From QHXW01 sp963768075 (GTDB taxonomy: Bacteria > Acidobacteriota > Terriglobia > Bryobacterales > Bryobacteraceae): DNA of 64,000 nt. Below, one piece after another: positions 44,951-53,624 of this stretch. The position numbers and the translations under genes were made by a program. The number at the start of each line of letters is the position of its first letter. Within the stretch, counting starts at the first letter, position 1. The stretch lies in NCBI GenBank assembly GCA_963768075.1, contig CAVYHD010000033.1, positions 806,001 through 870,000 on the forward strand. The letters are read 5' to 3'. Under the pieces are notes generated by a model, which worked only from the letters and a program-made list of their open reading frames with translations, ran no database searches and was not told the origin of the DNA.

Positions 44951-46114
44951 ATGCCTTCCACTCCAGTCAGCATGGAATCGGCAATGGATGAGCATGTGAC
45001 CGTGCAAAAACCGGGGGGAGAGCCGGAGCTGGAACACGAACTCCGCAAAGAGCAGAAACTCGAAATGATGGGTGCGCTGGCCGGCTTCATCGCCCATGAC
45101 CTCAACAACGAGCTGACGGTAATTCTGGGGAACGTCGGTCTGGCGCTCGATTCCGTCGACGAGGATCACCCGCTGCACGAGGGCCTGATCGAAGCCCAGC
45201 GCGCCTGTCACCGCTGCGTGGACATGACGCACGCGCTGCTGAGTTTAGGGCAGGGCGTGAAACCTGAGATCAAGCCCGTCGAGCTCGATCAACTCCTGAA
45301 AGGAACCGAGCGCATTCTGCGCAAAGTCCTTCCTTCTACCCTTCCCACGAAGTTTGCGAAACACACCCATCTGCCGGCAATCATGGCGGATGCGACGCAA
45401 ATCCAGCAGGTAATCATGAATCTTGCGGCGAACGCCAGCCGCTACATGCCGGAGGAGAGTCTGCTCGAGGTCCAGGCCAGGAATGGACCGAAATTCGTAA
45501 CCATTCTGATTTCCGTCGCGATCGTAAGGCGGCTGCCGGATAACGCTAAACGCCTGTATGTGCCGCTTTCCGCTTCCAAAGCCAATCACGAAGCCAGCAC
45601 CTTCGGCTTGGGCCGGGACATCGAAATCGTGCGCGCACACGGGGGATCGATCGATATGGCGCGCGACGAGACTTCGGTGACTTTCCGCGTTTCTTTGCCG
45701 GCCAACGTCCGTGAGCCGGCCAAGGGCAGGATGAAAACGGTCGCGGAAGGGTCGGCTTGCGTGCTGATCGCCGACGACGAAGGCCCGGTGCGGCGGGCGG
45801 CCGTGCAGATTCTACTGCGCAAAGGCTACAACGTCATGGAGGCTGGCGACGGCGAAGAAGCGGTGCGCATTTTTCAGGAAAACTTGGACGCCATCGATCT
45901 GGTGTTCCTCGATATGACGATGCCGGGTCTTTCGGGAATCGAGGCGCTGGAGCAGATGCGCGAGATCCGGCCGAAAATCAAGGCGCTGGTGGCAAGTGGT
46001 TACCCGCAGGAAGTCGCGACAGCGCATTTCCTGCCGAAACCCTACTCGCCGCTCGACTTAGTGCGGCGGATTCAGGACGTTCTGAACGGTAACGACGAGC
46101 CGGTAAGCGCATAA
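44951..46114 (+). CDS. Soluble hybrid histidine kinase with receiver domain
   Basis: A 387-residue protein with no membrane segment. A HisKA-like helix pair carries FIAHDLNNELTVILGN (phospho-acceptor His near residue 49), and a shortened ATPase region has IMNLAANASRYMPEE as N box and FGLGRDIEIVRAHGG near the G2 box, but a clear G1 box (DxGxG) is not visible. A receiver domain at about 262-380 has IADDEGP, phospho-acceptor Asp in LVFLDMTMPGLSG and LPKPYSPLDL. The incomplete ATPase suggests weak or absent autokinase activity. There is no dedicated DNA-binding partner nearby. tsaD follows after 10 nt. Confidence 0.82.
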   Translation: MPSTPVSMESAMDEHVTVQKPGGEPELEHELRKEQKLEMMGALAGFIAHDLNNELTVILGNVGLALDSVDEDHPLHEGLIEAQRACHRCVDMTHALLSLGQGVKPEIKPVELDQLLKGTERILRKVLPSTLPTKFAKHTHLPAIMADATQIQQVIMNLAANASRYMPEESLLEVQARNGPKFVTILISVAIVRRLPDNAKRLYVPLSASKANHEASTFGLGRDIEIVRAHGGSIDMARDETSVTFRVSLPANVREPAKGRMKTVAEGSACVLIADDEGPVRRAAVQILLRKGYNVMEAGDGEEAVRIFQENLDAIDLVFLDMTMPGLSGIEALEQMREIRPKIKALVASGYPQEVATAHFLPKPYSPLDLVRRIQDVLNGNDEPVSA

Positions 46115-46123
46115 TGAAGGAAA

Positions 46124-47188
46124 GTGCGCATTCTGGGCATCGAGTCCTCTTGTGACGAGACGGCCGCCGCGGTTGTGGACGACGGCGTTTCGATTCTCTC
46201 CTCAGTGGTTGCTTCCCAACTAGCCACACATGCGCGCTACGGCGGCGTGGTTCCGGAACTGGCGTCGCGAGAGCACCTGCGCGCCATCGTGCCGGTGGTG
46301 CGGCTGGCGCTCGACGAAGCGAAAAGCGGCTACTCGGATCTTTCGGCAATCGCGGCAACTATCGGGCCTGGCCTGGTGGGATCATTGCTGGTCGGGCTCA
46401 CCTTCGCAAAATCCCTCTCCTTTGCGCGCGGCATTCCTCTCATTGGCGTCAATCACATTGAAGGGCACATTCACGCCGCGATACTGAACGCGCCGGTCGA
46501 GTTTCCGGCGGTGGCGCTGATCGTGAGCGGAGGCCACACGCACCTTTTCGAAGTGAATCCAGGTTTCTCGTACAGGCTGATCGGGAAGACGCGCGACGAT
46601 GCGGCGGGGGAAGCGTTTGACAAAGTTGGGAAGCTGCTGGGATTTGGGTATCCGGGCGGGCCGGTGATCGATCAACTGGCGCCCTATGGAAATCCAAGCG
46701 CCGTGAAGTTCACTCTGGCCAAGATGAAGGGGAACGCACTCGATTTCAGCTTCAGCGGGCTGAAAACCGCGGTGTTGCGCTGGACGCAGGCGCGGGACTT
46801 GACGGCCGAGATTCAGGCGCGGAAAGAGCTGCTGGCGGCCCATCCACAGCCGACAATCGAGCAGTGGCTGGCTGTGACCCCGCAGACGACGCACGATGTG
46901 CTGGCTTCATTTCAACGCACCGTGATCGAGGAACTGCTTCGGCGCGCGGCGGCCGCGGCGGAATCAATCGCAGCGCGAGCCTTGATCATCTCGGGTGGGG
47001 TCGCGTGCAATTCGGGACTACGCGCGGCGGCGCGGGATTTGCATCTGCCGTATCCTGTTTACTTCCCTTCCCCTGCTTTATCTACCGACAATGCGGCGAT
47101 GATTGCCGCGGCGGCATTCCCCAAGCTGAAACGCGGCGAATTCACGAGTTTGAACGTCGCTGCTTCGGCGAACCTCACACTGGCTTAA
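46124..47188 (+). CDS. tsaD: tRNA N6-adenosine threonylcarbamoyltransferase
   Basis: A 354-residue protein starting at GTG 46124: MRILGIESSCDETAAAVVDD, the metal-binding motif VNHIEGHIHAA near residue 110, ALIVSGGHTHLFEV, DDAAGEAFDKVGKLLGFGYP, ISGGVACNSGLR and LSTDNAAMIA. TsaD with TsaB and TsaE transfers the threonylcarbamoyl group to A37 of tRNAs reading ANN codons, and it is essential in most bacteria. The length matches the usual 335-355 residues. The start is 10 nt after the kinase gene, with AAGGAAA just upstream. TsaB and TsaE are not in the window. Confidence 0.96.
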   Translation: MRILGIESSCDETAAAVVDDGVSILSSVVASQLATHARYGGVVPELASREHLRAIVPVVRLALDEAKSGYSDLSAIAATIGPGLVGSLLVGLTFAKSLSFARGIPLIGVNHIEGHIHAAILNAPVEFPAVALIVSGGHTHLFEVNPGFSYRLIGKTRDDAAGEAFDKVGKLLGFGYPGGPVIDQLAPYGNPSAVKFTLAKMKGNALDFSFSGLKTAVLRWTQARDLTAEIQARKELLAAHPQPTIEQWLAVTPQTTHDVLASFQRTVIEELLRRAAAAAESIAARALIISGGVACNSGLRAAARDLHLPYPVYFPSPALSTDNAAMIAAAAFPKLKRGEFTSLNVAASANLTLA

Positions 47189-47245
47189 TCGAATCAAGGC
47201 TTGCAATCCGGCATCAAGGCGCGCATACTTCCCCTAAAGGACTTA

Positions 47246-47419
47246 TGGGTGTCTTACAAGTGACGCTCGACGTGGCCGAGCACATTCTTGCTTGGTCCGG
47301 CGATGTATTGCGCGTGGAGGGTCTACCGGCTGAGGGCGGCGGGGCGGAAGCAGTTGGCGGCGGAGTCTTCGGAGTGGACACGCATGAGTAGCGCCGTAGC
47401 ACGAGTGATGGAGGCGTGA
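47246..47419 (+). pseudogene. Remnant of a PadR-family regulator
   Basis: The last part in one frame reads YRLRAAGRKQLAAESSEWTR then MSSAVARVMEA and stops at TGA 47417-47419, which matches the C-terminal helix of PadR regulators that precede ADOP permeases. Just upstream, in a different frame, MGVLQVTLD and SGDVLRVE resemble the N-terminus and the middle of the same family, but the winged-helix core is missing. About 58 codons remain of the usual 110. The TGA overlaps the permease ATG by one base, as an intact padR would. It is a decayed regulator with internal deletions, not a new gene. Confidence 0.68.
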
Positions 47420-50130
47420 TGCACGAGTTGCCGAAGAAACTGCGGGCGTTGTGGAAGCGGCGGCAACTGGAGAAGGATCTCGAAGATGAGCTCGCGTTTC
47501 ATCTGGCGATGCGGGAAGAAAAGAACCGGCACGCCGGAGTTCCCGCGGGTGCGCGGCGCGCGTTTGGGAATGTAGCGCTGGTGAAGGAGGATTTGCGGGA
47601 CCAGTGGACGTTTCGCGCGCTTGAGAATTTCTGGATGGATTTGCGGTATGCGGCGCGGATGCTGCGGCGCAGCCCGGGGTTTACCCTGGTGGCGATTCTA
47701 TCGCTGGCAATTGGGATTGGGGCGAATACGGCGATTTTCAGCGTGGTGGATGCGATTCTGCTGAAGTCGCTGCCGGTGAGGGATCCGGAAAAGTTGCGGG
47801 TAGTGTTGTCGACAGGAAAGCTGCCTTTCGGCGGCCATAGCGGCTATCACACGAGGAACCGGTCTGGCGTCGAGGTCTCCAGTTCATTCCCGTACTCCAC
47901 CTACCAAGAGTTCCTCAGCAGCGTGCCGCAGCTTTCGGAGCCCGTCGGATTCGCGAACAGCGATGTGACGGTGATCGCTGGCGCGGCAAGCCACTATGCG
48001 GACGCGCAGCTCGTGACCGGGAATTTCTTCTCCAGCCTAGGTATAGCCGCGCTGGCTGGAAGGACTCTTACACCCTCAGACGATCGCGCTGGAGCGGCGC
48101 CGGTAGCGGTGATTAGCTATCACTATTGGGAGCGGCATTTGGGACTGAACCCGGAAGCGGTGGGACGAACGATTTTCGTCAATGGGAGTCCCGTGACGGT
48201 GATTGGCATCACGCCGCGGGCGTTTCTTGGAATCTCGCCAGGACGCGTGACAGATCTTTTCGTGCCCATCAGCCTCACCACGCTTGTAGGACCCACCTGG
48301 TATCGGCTCGATGCCGACGATTCGGCGTGGGTGCAAGTGATGGGGCGGCTGCGACCCGGCGTTAGCGACCAACAGGCGTTGGCTGGAGTTGGTGCGGTGA
48401 TGCAACGGGTAGCCGGAGCCGCCAATAGAGAAAGTGCGGGAACAGATGAGCAGTGGCGGCCGGTGCTGGAAAACGGCGCGGGGGGAATTCAGCTTTTGCG
48501 AGATCAGGCATTCGGCCCACTGCTGATATTGGGCATCGTGGTGGGTCTGGTGCTGTTGGTCGCGTGTGCGAATCTGGCGAACCTGCTGCTGGCGCGAGGG
48601 GTGTCGAGGCGGCGGGAGATTGCGGTGCGGCTTTCGATCGGCGCGGGGCGATGGAGGCTGGTCAGGCAATTTCTCACGGAGAGCCTTCTGCTTGCCGGGA
48701 TTGGAGCGGGAATTGGTCTGATGCTGGCGGCTCCTCTTGGAAAACTTGTTCTCGGGATGACGGGCGGCGAGGACGCTGTCGTTGACGCACACCTGGATTG
48801 GCGAGCGCTGCTGTTCACGGCCGGCGCCACGGTTGTTACGGCTTTGCTGTTCGGGCTGGCACCGGCTTTTCGGGCGACGCGAGTGGATCTTACTCCGGCA
48901 CTGAAGGACGGTGTGGGCGGAGCGGGGGGAACGAATCCGAAGTTGCACGCGAGCCGGTTGTTGATCGCCGGTCAGGTGGCGCTCTCTACGCTGCTGCTCG
49001 CGGGCGCGGGATTGTTCGTGCGCACACTGATGAACATCGCGAGCATCGATCCGGGCTTTCAGACAGCACGCCTGCTGCTGTTCAATGTGAACGGATCACG
49101 GAGCGGATATCAGGGAGACAAGTTGCTGGGGCTTTATGAGCGGATTCGAGAGAAAGTTGTGGTGATTCCAGGCGTGCAGTCGGTGACCATGTCGGATCTT
49201 GCGCTGCTTTCGCATAGCACGGGCAACAGCTTCATAACGATTTCCGGATACACACCGAAGGACGGCCGCCGGCCGTTGCCTTATCTTGTGAATGCGGGCA
49301 GCCATTTTTTCTCCACGATGGGGATTCCGATACTCCTGGGAAGAGCACTGGATGATCGGGACGGTCCGAAGGCTCCTAACGCCGCGGTCATTAATGAAAC
49401 ATTTGCGCGCAGGTATTTAGCGGGACGGAATCCGATTGGGCAGTATTTCTCCTTCGATGACGCCAAGACTCCGCGTCCGGAGGATCGGATCGAGATCGTT
49501 GGGGTGTGCAGAGACGCTAAGTATGACGATCTGAAGAACGAAATCTCTCCGACTGTGTACCTGCCGTACTTGCAGAACCGCCATTTCAACAGGGGTATGA
49601 CATTCGAAGTGCGCACGGCTCTACCGCCGATGGCGATTGCCGGGGCGGTGCAGAGGGTAATGGCGGGGATTGACCCGAATGTGCCGGTGGCGGAGATGCG
49701 TACGCAGGAAGAGCAGATCCGGATGACGCTGGGAACGGAGCGCATGTTTGCGGGTGTGGTGGGATCGTTCGGGGTGATTGCGGCGCTGCTGGCGGCGATC
49801 GGACTATACGGCGTAATGGCGTACACGGTGTCGCGGCGGACGAATGAGATTGGCATCCGGCTGGCGTTGGGAGCGGGACGCGGCGACGTGCAGTGGATGG
49901 TGCTGCAGGAAAGCTTGTCGATGGTGGCGGCGGGGATGTTGGTGGGGATTCCGGCGGCGCTGGCATTGACGCGGCTGGTTCGGCAGGCGCTGTATGGGAT
50001 TGAGCCGAACGATCCATTGAGTTTTGTGGCGGCGGGTATTTTGATGGCGGCTGTCGCGGCGGTGGCGGCGTGGATTCCGGCGCGGCGGGCGGCGCGAGTA
50101 GATCCGATGCGGGCGTTAAGGTGCGAATAA
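47419..50130 (+). CDS. ADOP-type ABC permease (MacB/FtsX domains)
   Basis: A 903-residue protein. The short helical N-terminus (LEKDLEDELAFHLAMREEKN) is the ADOP hallmark, and the first helix (LRRSPGFTLVAILSLAIGIG) follows, with ANTAIFSVVDAILL. A MacB-type periplasmic domain at about 110-350 is followed by FtsX helices (GIVVGLVLLVACANLANLLL). A second MacB/FtsX unit ends with GVMAYTVSRRTNEIGIRLAL. These duplicated orphan permeases lack their own ATPase and may recruit one in trans to act on envelope lipoproteins or peptides. ATG 47419 is preferred to the GTG one codon earlier. The padR normally controlling such a gene is decayed here. Confidence 0.9.
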   Translation: MHELPKKLRALWKRRQLEKDLEDELAFHLAMREEKNRHAGVPAGARRAFGNVALVKEDLRDQWTFRALENFWMDLRYAARMLRRSPGFTLVAILSLAIGIGANTAIFSVVDAILLKSLPVRDPEKLRVVLSTGKLPFGGHSGYHTRNRSGVEVSSSFPYSTYQEFLSSVPQLSEPVGFANSDVTVIAGAASHYADAQLVTGNFFSSLGIAALAGRTLTPSDDRAGAAPVAVISYHYWERHLGLNPEAVGRTIFVNGSPVTVIGITPRAFLGISPGRVTDLFVPISLTTLVGPTWYRLDADDSAWVQVMGRLRPGVSDQQALAGVGAVMQRVAGAANRESAGTDEQWRPVLENGAGGIQLLRDQAFGPLLILGIVVGLVLLVACANLANLLLARGVSRRREIAVRLSIGAGRWRLVRQFLTESLLLAGIGAGIGLMLAAPLGKLVLGMTGGEDAVVDAHLDWRALLFTAGATVVTALLFGLAPAFRATRVDLTPALKDGVGGAGGTNPKLHASRLLIAGQVALSTLLLAGAGLFVRTLMNIASIDPGFQTARLLLFNVNGSRSGYQGDKLLGLYERIREKVVVIPGVQSVTMSDLALLSHSTGNSFITISGYTPKDGRRPLPYLVNAGSHFFSTMGIPILLGRALDDRDGPKAPNAAVINETFARRYLAGRNPIGQYFSFDDAKTPRPEDRIEIVGVCRDAKYDDLKNEISPTVYLPYLQNRHFNRGMTFEVRTALPPMAIAGAVQRVMAGIDPNVPVAEMRTQEEQIRMTLGTERMFAGVVGSFGVIAALLAAIGLYGVMAYTVSRRTNEIGIRLALGAGRGDVQWMVLQESLSMVAAGMLVGIPAALALTRLVRQALYGIEPNDPLSFVAAGILMAAVAAVAAWIPARRAARVDPMRALRCE

Positions 50131-50179
50131 TCTGGCCGAGGAGGTCGCCGGCTGCGGACCTGGGGGTCCGCCCCACGAG

Positions 50180-50605
50180 TTAGAGATAGGCGGCGTGGTT
50201 GGTGACTGCGCCGGGTGCGCCTTTTTCGAGGGCGGAGCGGAGATCGGCGGGTAGGGGCGTTTTGCGAAGGGTGTGTGGTTCCACGAACACGTTGACGGTT
50301 TCCGCGGTGGCGATGATGCGTTCGTCGCCGGCGATGCGGATTTCGGTCGAGAGCGTGAATGATGTTGTACCCAGATGCTTCGTCGCGACAGAAAGTTCCA
50401 AGACCTGGTCGTGGCGCGCGGGGCCTTTCCACTCAATGAGGAGCTTCACCAACTGATAGTCGAGCACTTCGCCGAAGCCGAGGGCGCGGAGGTATTCCGA
50501 GGTCGCGAGATCGATGTAATCGGCATAGCGCGCGTTAAAGACTACTTTCTGGGCATCGCATTCGCCATAGCGGATGCGGAGGTAATAGCGGAAGGGGTTG
50601 GGCAC
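50180..50605 (-). CDS. 4HBT-type acyl-CoA thioesterase (YbgC-like)
   Basis: A 141-residue hotdog-fold protein: RYYLRIRYGECDAQKVVFNA contains the conserved Asp of the YbgC/4-hydroxybenzoyl-CoA thioesterase site, followed by RYADYIDLATSEYLRALG on the long helix and a beta-sheet with LSVATKHLGTTSFTLSTEIR. Such enzymes hydrolyse short-chain or aromatic acyl-CoA thioesters in the cytoplasm. It lies 12 nt downstream of the second ADOP permease on the same strand, so the two may be co-transcribed. No Tol-Pal genes, the usual ybgC neighbours, are present, so a general thioesterase call is safer. Confidence 0.88.
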   Translation of the reverse strand: MPNPFRYYLRIRYGECDAQKVVFNARYADYIDLATSEYLRALGFGEVLDYQLVKLLIEWKGPARHDQVLELSVATKHLGTTSFTLSTEIRIAGDERIIATAETVNVFVEPHTLRKTPLPADLRSALEKGAPGAVTNHAAYL

Positions 50606-50616
50606 GTCCCGTTATT

Positions 50617-53118
50617 CTATTCCGAGCGGAGGGCGGCGATGGGATTGATGCCGAGGGCGCAGCGCGCGGGCCAGTAGCCGGCGAGAGCGGCGACGGCAGA
50701 CAGGAACACCGTTGCGGCCACGATAGTGAAGGCGTCGTGATTTGAGACGCCGTAGAGTTGTGAGGCGACAAAACGCGACAGCGCCCATACGAGAGGCAAA
50801 GCAACGCACGCCCCGGTGACAACGAGCGCGAGGACTTCCCGCATCACGAGCCAGACCACGGTTTGCGCTCCCGCACCCAGGGCGATGCGAATGCCAATTT
50901 CGCGCGTGCGGCGCGTCACGCTATAGGCGATGAGCGCGTAGACACCGACGGCAGCCAGAACGGTGGCCAGGAAACCAAACGCGGCCGCGAGGCTGGCGAC
51001 CATCTGCTCACGAATGAGCGTCAGATCAGCCTGTTGCCGTAGCGTGCGGAGGCCGAAGACGGGAAGGTTGGGATCGAGCTGCTGCACGGCGCGGCGCAGG
51101 ACGGCGTTCATCTGGCCGGGATCGAACTTGGTTTTGACATAGATGGTGGCTTGCTGGATGTCTTCGTTCTGGTCGTCGTCCAGAAAAACCTGCGAGCGAA
51201 TTTCGCTGCGAACGTCATTGTACTTGGCGTCTTTCATGACGCCGATGATTTCGATGTCGGTCTTCACACCGGGATCGCTGCCGAGACCCAGGCGGTGGCC
51301 TATCGGATTCCCACCGGCGAAATATTGCTTAGCGAAGAGCTGGTTGACGATGGCGACTTTCTGTTTGGAGGCGGCATCGGCGGCCGAGAAGTCGCGGCCG
51401 GCAAGAAGCGGGATGTGCAGCGTGGAGAGATAGCCGGCGGAGACGAGATTGAAATTGGGGTCCTGGGCGTCGGGGGATCTGGCGCCGCCATCCACGGTGA
51501 TGTCGGTGTCCCACGAGTCGTCGGATAACATGCCAATGGCAGCGGCGGAGGCGGACTCGACGCCCGGGATGGCGCGGACGCGGTCGAGCAACGTGCGATA
51601 AATCTGCCGGCTTTTCTCTTTGCCGTAACCGTTCAGGCTGGGATTCACGCTGAGCTGGAGGACGTTTTGCGTTTGCAGGCCGAGGTCCAGCGTGCGCAGG
51701 TTGACGAGGGTGCGCAGGAACTGGCCGGCGCCAATGAGGAGCACGGCGGAGAGCGCGACCTGGGCCACGACCAACGCGCGCCGGAACCATCCCTGGCCGC
51801 CAGCGACGCTGCGCGCGGTTTCCTTGAGAGACGCGGCGACGTCCACGCGCTGCGCCAAGAAGACCGGAGCCAAGCCAAACAGCAGGCCGGTAGAGACGCA
51901 GACGGCGAGAGTAAAGGCGAGAATGCGGAGGTCTGGCGTGGTGAGCAGACCGATGGGCTCGTCGCCGAGGGTGAGAAAAGAGATGAGAGCGGCGTCGGTC
52001 CAGGCGGCGAGCAGGAGGCCGGCAGCTCCGCCTAACAGAGCCAGCAGGAGGCTTTCCACGAGCGACTGACGAACGACGTGAACGGTTTTTGCGCCGAGGG
52101 CCAGGCGCACAGCGATTTCCCGGCGGCGCCCGGCGGCACGCTCCAAGAGTAGATTAGCCACGTTGGCGCAGGCGATGACGAGGACGAGAGCGACGATGGC
52201 CATGAGGATGCGGAGAGGGTCGTCGTAGTCATCGCGCAGATTCGAAGGACCACGCGACGCGGGTTCGACCTGTAGATGTCCCTTGAGAAATTGCTGCTTG
52301 GCGATGGCGGTGGCTCCCTCAAATCCCTTGCTGCGTAGCTCCATTTCCAACATGGAGTGGAACATGGGCTGCAACGATGCCTGCGCTTGCTGCGGCGTGA
52401 CGCCGGGACGGAGGCGGCCAAATACTTGCAGCCAGAATGCACGGCGGTTTTCGAGGTTGAAGTAATCGGAGAAATACCCCTGGGTCATTTGCGCTTTCAT
52501 CGCGACGGGAATCCAGATTCTGGGCAAATAGCCAAGTTCGACGCCCTCGAAGCCTTTTTCAGCCACGCCGATAATGGTCAGCGAGAGGCCGTCGACGGTG
52601 ATGGAGCGGCCAAGAATGGCGGGGTCGTGATGGAACCGCGAGTTCCAGTATTTGTAGCTGAGCACGGCCAGAGGATGACCGCCGGGGACGCGGTCGTCCT
52701 GGGGACTGAAGACTCGTCCGATGGCGGCGGATTTGCCGAGCAGGTCGAAATAGTTGCCAGAAACCAGCTCCCCATCGACGAGCTCGGTTTGTCCGGGATA
52801 AGCAACGCTGAGGGGCACGCGAAAACGGCAGAGGACGCCGCTAAAAACCTGGTTACGGTCCCGAAAGTCGCGATAGGCGGGATAAGAGAGCGTGTCGCGC
52901 CCCATGTTGACGCCGTTATTCTGGCCCTTCCATGCCAGGCGCACGATTTGCTCGGGATGGGGAACGAGCAGGTTGCGCAGAAGGAGTTGGTCGAGCAGAG
53001 TGAAAATGGCGGTATTAGCGCCGATTCCGAGGGCGAGGGAGACGACGGCCGCGGCGGTGAATCCGGGACTCTGGCGCAGCCGGCGCACGGCATATCGGAT
53101 GTCTTGCCAGAGCATCAT
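50617..53118 (-). CDS. ADOP-type ABC permease, second copy
   Basis: An 833-residue protein starting at ATG 53118 (a second ATG follows at 53115): MMLWQDIRYAVRRLRQSPGF, then AAAVVSLALGIGANTAIFTL. MacB periplasmic domain, FtsX helices (MAIVALVLVIACANVANLLL), a second repeat, and the ending YALIAYSVTRRTREIGIRIA. It resembles the plus-strand copy at 47419 in layout but lacks the extra N-terminal helical stretch. The longer open frame upstream of 53118 has no conserved sequence. No padR or ATPase gene accompanies it. The thioesterase follows closely. It is divergent from acpP across 239 bp. Confidence 0.88.
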   Translation of the reverse strand: MMLWQDIRYAVRRLRQSPGFTAAAVVSLALGIGANTAIFTLLDQLLLRNLLVPHPEQIVRLAWKGQNNGVNMGRDTLSYPAYRDFRDRNQVFSGVLCRFRVPLSVAYPGQTELVDGELVSGNYFDLLGKSAAIGRVFSPQDDRVPGGHPLAVLSYKYWNSRFHHDPAILGRSITVDGLSLTIIGVAEKGFEGVELGYLPRIWIPVAMKAQMTQGYFSDYFNLENRRAFWLQVFGRLRPGVTPQQAQASLQPMFHSMLEMELRSKGFEGATAIAKQQFLKGHLQVEPASRGPSNLRDDYDDPLRILMAIVALVLVIACANVANLLLERAAGRRREIAVRLALGAKTVHVVRQSLVESLLLALLGGAAGLLLAAWTDAALISFLTLGDEPIGLLTTPDLRILAFTLAVCVSTGLLFGLAPVFLAQRVDVAASLKETARSVAGGQGWFRRALVVAQVALSAVLLIGAGQFLRTLVNLRTLDLGLQTQNVLQLSVNPSLNGYGKEKSRQIYRTLLDRVRAIPGVESASAAAIGMLSDDSWDTDITVDGGARSPDAQDPNFNLVSAGYLSTLHIPLLAGRDFSAADAASKQKVAIVNQLFAKQYFAGGNPIGHRLGLGSDPGVKTDIEIIGVMKDAKYNDVRSEIRSQVFLDDDQNEDIQQATIYVKTKFDPGQMNAVLRRAVQQLDPNLPVFGLRTLRQQADLTLIREQMVASLAAAFGFLATVLAAVGVYALIAYSVTRRTREIGIRIALGAGAQTVVWLVMREVLALVVTGACVALPLVWALSRFVASQLYGVSNHDAFTIVAATVFLSAVAALAGYWPARCALGINPIAALRSE

Positions 53119-53299
53119 GCGTGTGGACCTTGGAAGAATTAAGCAAGTCGAAGGCCAACCGGGACGGCGGGCTCCGGGTTGATTTAGCGCCAATTGCCGG
53201 CGCAACGCGGTGACTGGGTGTCCGGCAATGGGAAACGGCTGTTCACAAGGGAGACGGGGCAATTGACCGCGGAAGGGGAGCGGCCAACTTTTCCGCGAC

Positions 53300-53328
53300 T
53301 TGCCAGAACCGCGAAGCATCGCTAGAAT
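53300..53328 (+). promoter_or_regulatory. Sigma70-type promoter of acpP
   Basis: TTGCCA (53300-53305) and TAGAAT (53323-53328) are separated by exactly 17 bp and lie 30 nt before the acpP ATG, with AGGAGGA as the ribosome site between. It is the clearest promoter in the window and would serve acpP and probably fabF-etfB-etfA. The rest of 53119-53299 holds no visible gene. Confidence 0.65.
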
Positions 53329-53357
53329 CAAGGGTTCACACAGATCCAGGAGGAATC

Positions 53358-53597
53358 ATGGCCGTTGAGCAGAGGGTCAAGCAGATCATTGTGGAGCAGT
53401 TGGGCGTCGACGAGAGCCAGGTGGACAACTCCGCTTCGTTTGTGGAGGATCTCGGCGCCGACTCGCTCGACATCGTGGAACTGGTTATGGCCTTTGAAGA
53501 AGCGTTTGAGATTGAGATTCCCGACGAGGACGCCGAGAAAATCACCACCGTCAAGGAAGCCATCGATTACATCGAGGCGCGTACAGCCAAGAAGTAG
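53358..53597 (+). CDS. acpP: Acyl carrier protein
   Basis: A 79-residue acidic protein: VKQIIVEQLGVDESQVDNSA, then FVEDLGADSLDIVELVMAFE with Ser of the DSL motif near residue 37 as the 4'-phosphopantetheine site, and IDYIEARTAKK at the end. Size and helices match bacterial AcpP, which carries growing acyl chains in fatty-acid synthesis. A strong AGGAGGA ribosome site precedes the ATG. fabF follows after 27 nt, the same order as in many bacteria. Confidence 0.97.
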   Translation: MAVEQRVKQIIVEQLGVDESQVDNSASFVEDLGADSLDIVELVMAFEEAFEIEIPDEDAEKITTVKEAIDYIEARTAKK

Positions 53598-53624
53598 CCA
53601 GCCGCAGTTAACCAGGAGTATGAT

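Noticed and set aside
47246..47391. New small gene before the ADOP permease
   Set aside because: Its sequence is better explained as the out-of-frame remains of a padR regulator, whose true tail lies in the next frame.
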